Of a stretch of 64,000 bases of DNA, positions 57,822 through 64,000 are shown piece by piece (the stretch's first letter is position 1; each line of letters starts with the position of its first letter). The translations under genes were made by a program, and so were the position numbers. The notes below the pieces were generated by a model, which was given only the letters and a program-made list of their open reading frames with translations, was not told the DNA's origin and did no database searches. The stretch is from Brachycybe producta. Lineage: Eukaryota; Arthropoda; Diplopoda; Playtdesmida; Andrognathidae. The stretch covers positions 11,403,008 through 11,467,007 of the forward strand of contig JAUPFP010000003.1 of NCBI GenBank assembly GCA_036925085.1, given 5' to 3'.

Positions 57822-58433
57822 GGTTTATACTTCCTTGCTAAGCGGCAAAGCAGCCTGCGAAGCTTCAAAAATGACGTCAGAGCTTTAGGTTTTTGCCTTC
57901 GCCAGAACATGAAATGTGAATGTGAATTGTTCAACTTTTCAAACTAGCATTTGCTTATTAGAATTTTCATAGCGCATGCGCATTGCCAACTCGGTCGGTT
58001 TGTAAAGGAAAGTGATAGCAAGTGAAAACTAGGGTGCCCCGTATTCTCATCGGCAGTTTCCATTGGTGATCAATAGATGGCGCTGCTAACGCAAATCTGC
58101 CATCACTTTCCTTTACAAACCGACCGAGATGGCAATGAGCACGCGCTATGAAAATTCTAATAAGCAAATGCTAGTACTTTTCAAAGCTTAGCAACTTAAA
58201 GCACCAATCATGAAACGGATACACAATTGGGGTGAACAAGTCACACGTTTTTTTCTTCCAGAAGGGGGATTTCTATTGTTTTATATATATATTTTTTATA
58301 GGATATAAAGGTTATAAAATGCAGTGAAGCTTGCAAGAACACATGTTTGTATGAACAAGCTAAGCTTTGGGGAGATCATTTTTAGGCGCTTCAAAAGCTT
58401 GCAAAAATCTTAGCACAGTTTGGAGTATAAACC
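57822..58433. mobile_element. MITE inserted in copy B only
   Basis: The ends are GGTTTATACTTCC and, on the complement, GGTTTATACTCC; TTGCTAAGC-like strings follow on both. The 612 bp are missing from copy A between 42940 and 42950. A second foldback lies inside it. Confidence 0.65.
57943..58175. repeat. long inverted repeat nested in the copy-B MITE
   Basis: ACTAGCATTTGCTTATTAGA at the left pairs with TCTAATAAGCAAATGCTAGT at the right. The pairing continues inward through AATTTTCATAGCGC and TCGGTCGGTTTGTAAAGGAA, about 80 bp per arm around an 80-bp centre. Confidence 0.85.
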
Positions 58434-58983
58434 TTCCCTAAGAACTTTGAACTTGAAAAATAAAATAAGCCAGACGTTTTATGACCTTTAATAAGTACAA
58501 AGTTAATTTTATTAAAATAATTAATTAGTTTACTAACACTCTAAATGCGTTGAATTTAAATAAAACGGATGTTGAAACATTTTTATTCCACTGTGCAATA
58601 ATAAGGTAGTCATTTTTAGAAACTGATTGTTTGTGATATGCTTTTTAATTTTACAACACACTTATAATTTTATAAATAATAAAATAGTTATATTAAAAGC
58701 CATGTATCAATTTTCTAATATATTATATTAGCATAACCTTGAAAATACAGTAGATGAACCACTACAGCATTGAACATTCACTTGGCATAATTAAGTGTAA
58801 CAATCTACTCTTTTTATCTTTAACCCCCCCTCTCTCTCTCTCTTCATAATTCGACAATAAAATTTCCTGTTTCTGAATAATTTGAGATAGAAAACAAATT
58901 TCATTAGAATTAAAAAACAAGCTTTCTGATTGGGCAGCTAGCACTGTCGAAGGTTTTACGCTATTATAAGTTTGAAGAAAACA

Positions 58984-58991
58984 TATAAAAG
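58984..58991 (+). promoter_or_regulatory. TATA box of alcohol dehydrogenase copy B
   Basis: TATAAAAG 82 bases before the ATG, same context as copy A. Confidence 0.6.
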
Positions 58992-59072
58992 GAAAAGTGA
59001 AAGCAAGTTATTTTTTAAAAAAACTTGTTTAAAGCAACCACCACCAGATCAAGAAAAGTTAAAAAGCACACA

Positions 59073-61844
<2,772 letters not shown>

Positions 61845-61979
61845 TTTAGCAATTTATTTCATTTTCATTTTGTACTGTAATACAATTACTTTCCTAATTT
61901 TGTAACAAATGTAATAATTTTTTTGGGTATTTGAATCGTAAAATTGTATGTATCGTTTTTAATTTTACTGATTTTGTTC

Positions 61980-61985
61980 AATAAA
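61980..61985 (+). other. polyadenylation signal, alcohol dehydrogenase copy B
   Basis: AATAAA in the same context as in copy A; 30 extra bases lie between it and the stop codon. Confidence 0.6.
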
Positions 61986-62150
61986 CTTACTTGAATGACG
62001 AATGTAGTGTACTTTAATTTAGTTATCTATTTCAAATACATGTAGTTATCATTTAAATGCAACTTGTTAAAATAATTTGTGGACACATTTTACATAAAAT
62101 ATGCAAAAACCACATTATTCATTAAATGTCAAAACTGATAAGTAATTAAT

Positions 62151-62220
62151 AGGGCTCGGATTTGTATGCAATTTCAAGCAAATGTGGCTTAATTGATATT
62201 GCATAAAAATCCGAGCCCTA
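62151..62220. repeat. short foldback repeat, copy B
   Basis: Counterpart of 46991-47060; AGGGCTCGGATTTGTATGCA pairs with the GCATAAAAATCCGAGCCCT end. Confidence 0.75.
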
Positions 62221-62229
62221 AGTAAATAT

Positions 62230-62287
62230 TTTATCGGTAGCTCTTGCCGCATAATAGTTTTATTATGCGGCAAGAGCTACCGATAAA
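62230..62287. repeat. perfect 27-bp-arm palindrome, present in copy B only
   Basis: TTTATCGGTAGCTCTTGCCG then CATAATA is followed by a 4-base loop and its exact complement. Copy A (about 47070-47110) has only the first 16 bases and then different sequence. Confidence 0.9.
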
Positions 62288-62689
62288 GCTAAGGTATACA
62301 TTAGTGAAAATTGTTGATCAATTATTTCTTATTGTGTGGTCTGAGGCATTTATTAATTGTTGTTTTTGAATTTGAAATATAATTTGTATAAAAAATATCT
62401 AGACAAAAAAGCAGACACAGCAGTTTCTGCGCATTGTGGTGCACCTCCTCTTTGGCTTTCCCAGCTGTGAAAATTCCGCTGAACACCTATTAAATTTTGA
62501 TGTTTATTGGGTGTTGATCTTTTACTCACATACGCACGACATTCTTAGACTCACGTACCTTTCTCCTGCGTATGGTTACTATACAATGAGGAAGGTTGGA
62601 AAGGAAGAATAAGCAGGTGGCAGAGGTGGTCACCACCTGCCCTCTGGAATCGTTTCGTCGCGATGGGGCAATAGTATTTTACCTCTTTG

Positions 62690-63028
62690 CCCTATGGTGT
62701 CTGCAATTGTTACAAAGAATTAAAGACACATAAAGACAACGCAGTTTCTTGTTATAGCACTTTATTTATCTTTGGTAGGAAACATAGAGAACCGAAAGAT
62801 GAACGGTTGTTTAAAGAAGTGTTCATGGGCCCATTGTGCAATACAGATCAGAATCATAGTAGTACCCGTGAACGAATTTAAAAGACAGAAATGGATGACA
62901 AACAAAAGAGAACACAGTGCTTTTATAGGCTTGGGCCTGTGTACACCCAGGAGGTGCAATTAGGACCAAGTGACCATGCTATGGGAAGTATCTCTCTGCT
63001 CTAAACAGGTTTGTATGCACGGGGGTCC
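62690..63028 (-). mobile_element. LTR-like repeat family, copy 4
   Basis: Duplicate of copy 3 with few changes; same TATA box and AATAAA arrangement. Confidence 0.5.
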
Positions 63029-63406
63029 GTCGAGGAGAAAGGGACATTAATCATTCTACGCCCCGCCCACCCGGAGGTTAAAAGGGCATCTTCTTACCTT
63101 ACTCTCTTGTTATCCGCACCAAGGGGCGGAAGGCACAGCCTGGACCCGCTTAGCTCAAAAACCCAATTTTCTTTCATCCTTTATTACTCTTCCTCTTCAA
63201 GGATTTCTGCAAGGAAATCTTTGAAGTGCTCCAATAGGTCTTTCTTTATGAAGTTGTCCACACTGCAAGGTCATTCGAGGTTTGTTTGATTGACTACCAC
63301 TTGGAGTTTCCATCTTGCTTCCACGATGTGAGTGGTTCCACATCTCCAGAGCACATGATCTATCGTGTCTTCTTCTTGACCACAGTTGCATTTTTTCTCC
63401 ATGTTG
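63029..63406 (-). pseudogene. non-LTR ORF2 3' end in copy B, cut by an LTR insertion
   Basis: From 63113 it matches 47966 onward of copy A, including the CNCGQEEDTID coding segment (near 63390). At 63406 the match stops and an LTR begins. Bases 63029-63112 are extra relative to copy A. Confidence 0.75.
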
Positions 63407-64000
63407 TGTAACGACCCGACTTGGGTCAGCCACAAACCCCTGGCAAAACTTCCCCGTCTTACCAGATCCCAGGCTCCTTCGGGGACCGGGATCGCAGCGC
63501 GGGCTGCCCTCTTGACGTTGTGTCTGGGTGGCGCCGGCCAACCGGAGCCTGCCTCGCCGAATATCGACGGTCAGATGACCGCCGAGCCACGACGAGAACG
63601 TATGGTGACTGCCAGATGGGTCCACTGTAAACCGGCGCGTGAAGTATCGGCCGACAAGATAATAACCAGCCAGAATAGGATGGTGATGGTACGGTGACTC
63701 CCAACCGTAGACCCCTACCCTCCTCGTGGTTACTTCCCCAAATAATTGGCCACAACAACAGTGTATAGAGTGAAAATAAAATGTAATTTATTCAACAGAA
63801 TAAATGAATAAAAACACTCACTATTAATGAGATGTAATCTGCTGGACTTCTTGCCCAGAAGAATCAACACAAAGAATCCAGAGATGTTACAGATGAATGG
63901 CGACCAAAAGCACACCAAGAACAAAGAAGATAGATGCAATGATGAATGGTGGCCATCTTGGCCAACCACAACAGCCCAGGCAAACACATCCACTCACTAA
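63407..64000 (-). mobile_element. family-3 LTR (start of another insertion, runs off window)
   Basis: Begins TGTAACGACCCGACTTG like the LTR at 56126 and shares GGTGGCGCCGG, CGGCCGACAAG, GGTTACTTCCCCA and ATGAATGGTGGCCATCTTGG. It sits inside the copy-B non-LTR sequence. Whether a full element follows cannot be seen. Confidence 0.75.

Overview
The window is animal nuclear DNA: AT-rich, with spliced genes carrying GT-AG introns, many transposable-element remnants, foldback repeats and microsatellites. The element mix (Ty3/gypsy, I-group non-LTR, hAT and Tc1/mariner-like ends, a DNA-polymerase-B relic) plus a MADF-type exon fits an invertebrate, most likely an arthropod. That assignment is an inference; no rRNA or other phylogenetic marker is present.

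Left third (1-22.3 kb). A C2H2 zinc-finger gene ends at 336. A minus-strand DNA polymerase B relic (about 2520-1567) lies beside a MADF-like first exon (3133-2968). A 2.3 kb transposon at 5546-7858, carrying a 32-bp minisatellite, interrupts an older repeat whose uninterrupted relative lies at 17.4-17.8 kb. A complete four-exon SLC16/monocarboxylate-transporter-like gene follows (9067-13928, 472 aa). Then come a non-LTR fragment, hAT and Tc1/mariner-type elements and several long hairpins, with little else.

Centre (22.3-41.8 kb). Two full-length Ty3/gypsy elements, both on the minus strand, lie head to tail: 22368-31275 with 989-bp LTRs and 31286-41676 with 945-bp LTRs. They are separated by only 10 bp of (AT)n and sit inside a TA microsatellite bounded by a perfect 38-nt inverted repeat, so both inserted into the centre of a palindrome. 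Each has intact gag and pol joined by a clear -1 frameshift signal (UUUAAAC, 6-nt spacer, stem-loop), a primer-binding site matching the 3' end of tRNA-Ala, and an AT-hook motif at the Pol C-terminus. The second element carries about 580 extra residues fused to Pol that the first lacks and that I do not recognise.

Right third (41.8-64 kb). A segment of about 15.3 kb holding a ten-exon zinc-dependent alcohol dehydrogenase is tandemly duplicated (copy A from about 41.83 kb, copy B from about 57.10 kb). Both genes are intact (386 codons each) and differ at about six residues. Between them lie an internally deleted I-group non-LTR element and a broken Ty3/gypsy remnant (5' LTR, hairpin-rich leader, gag, protease). 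Copy B is cut at 63407 by another LTR of that remnant's family, which runs off the window. Comparing A with B dates several insertions and shows two palindromes that are complete in only one copy.
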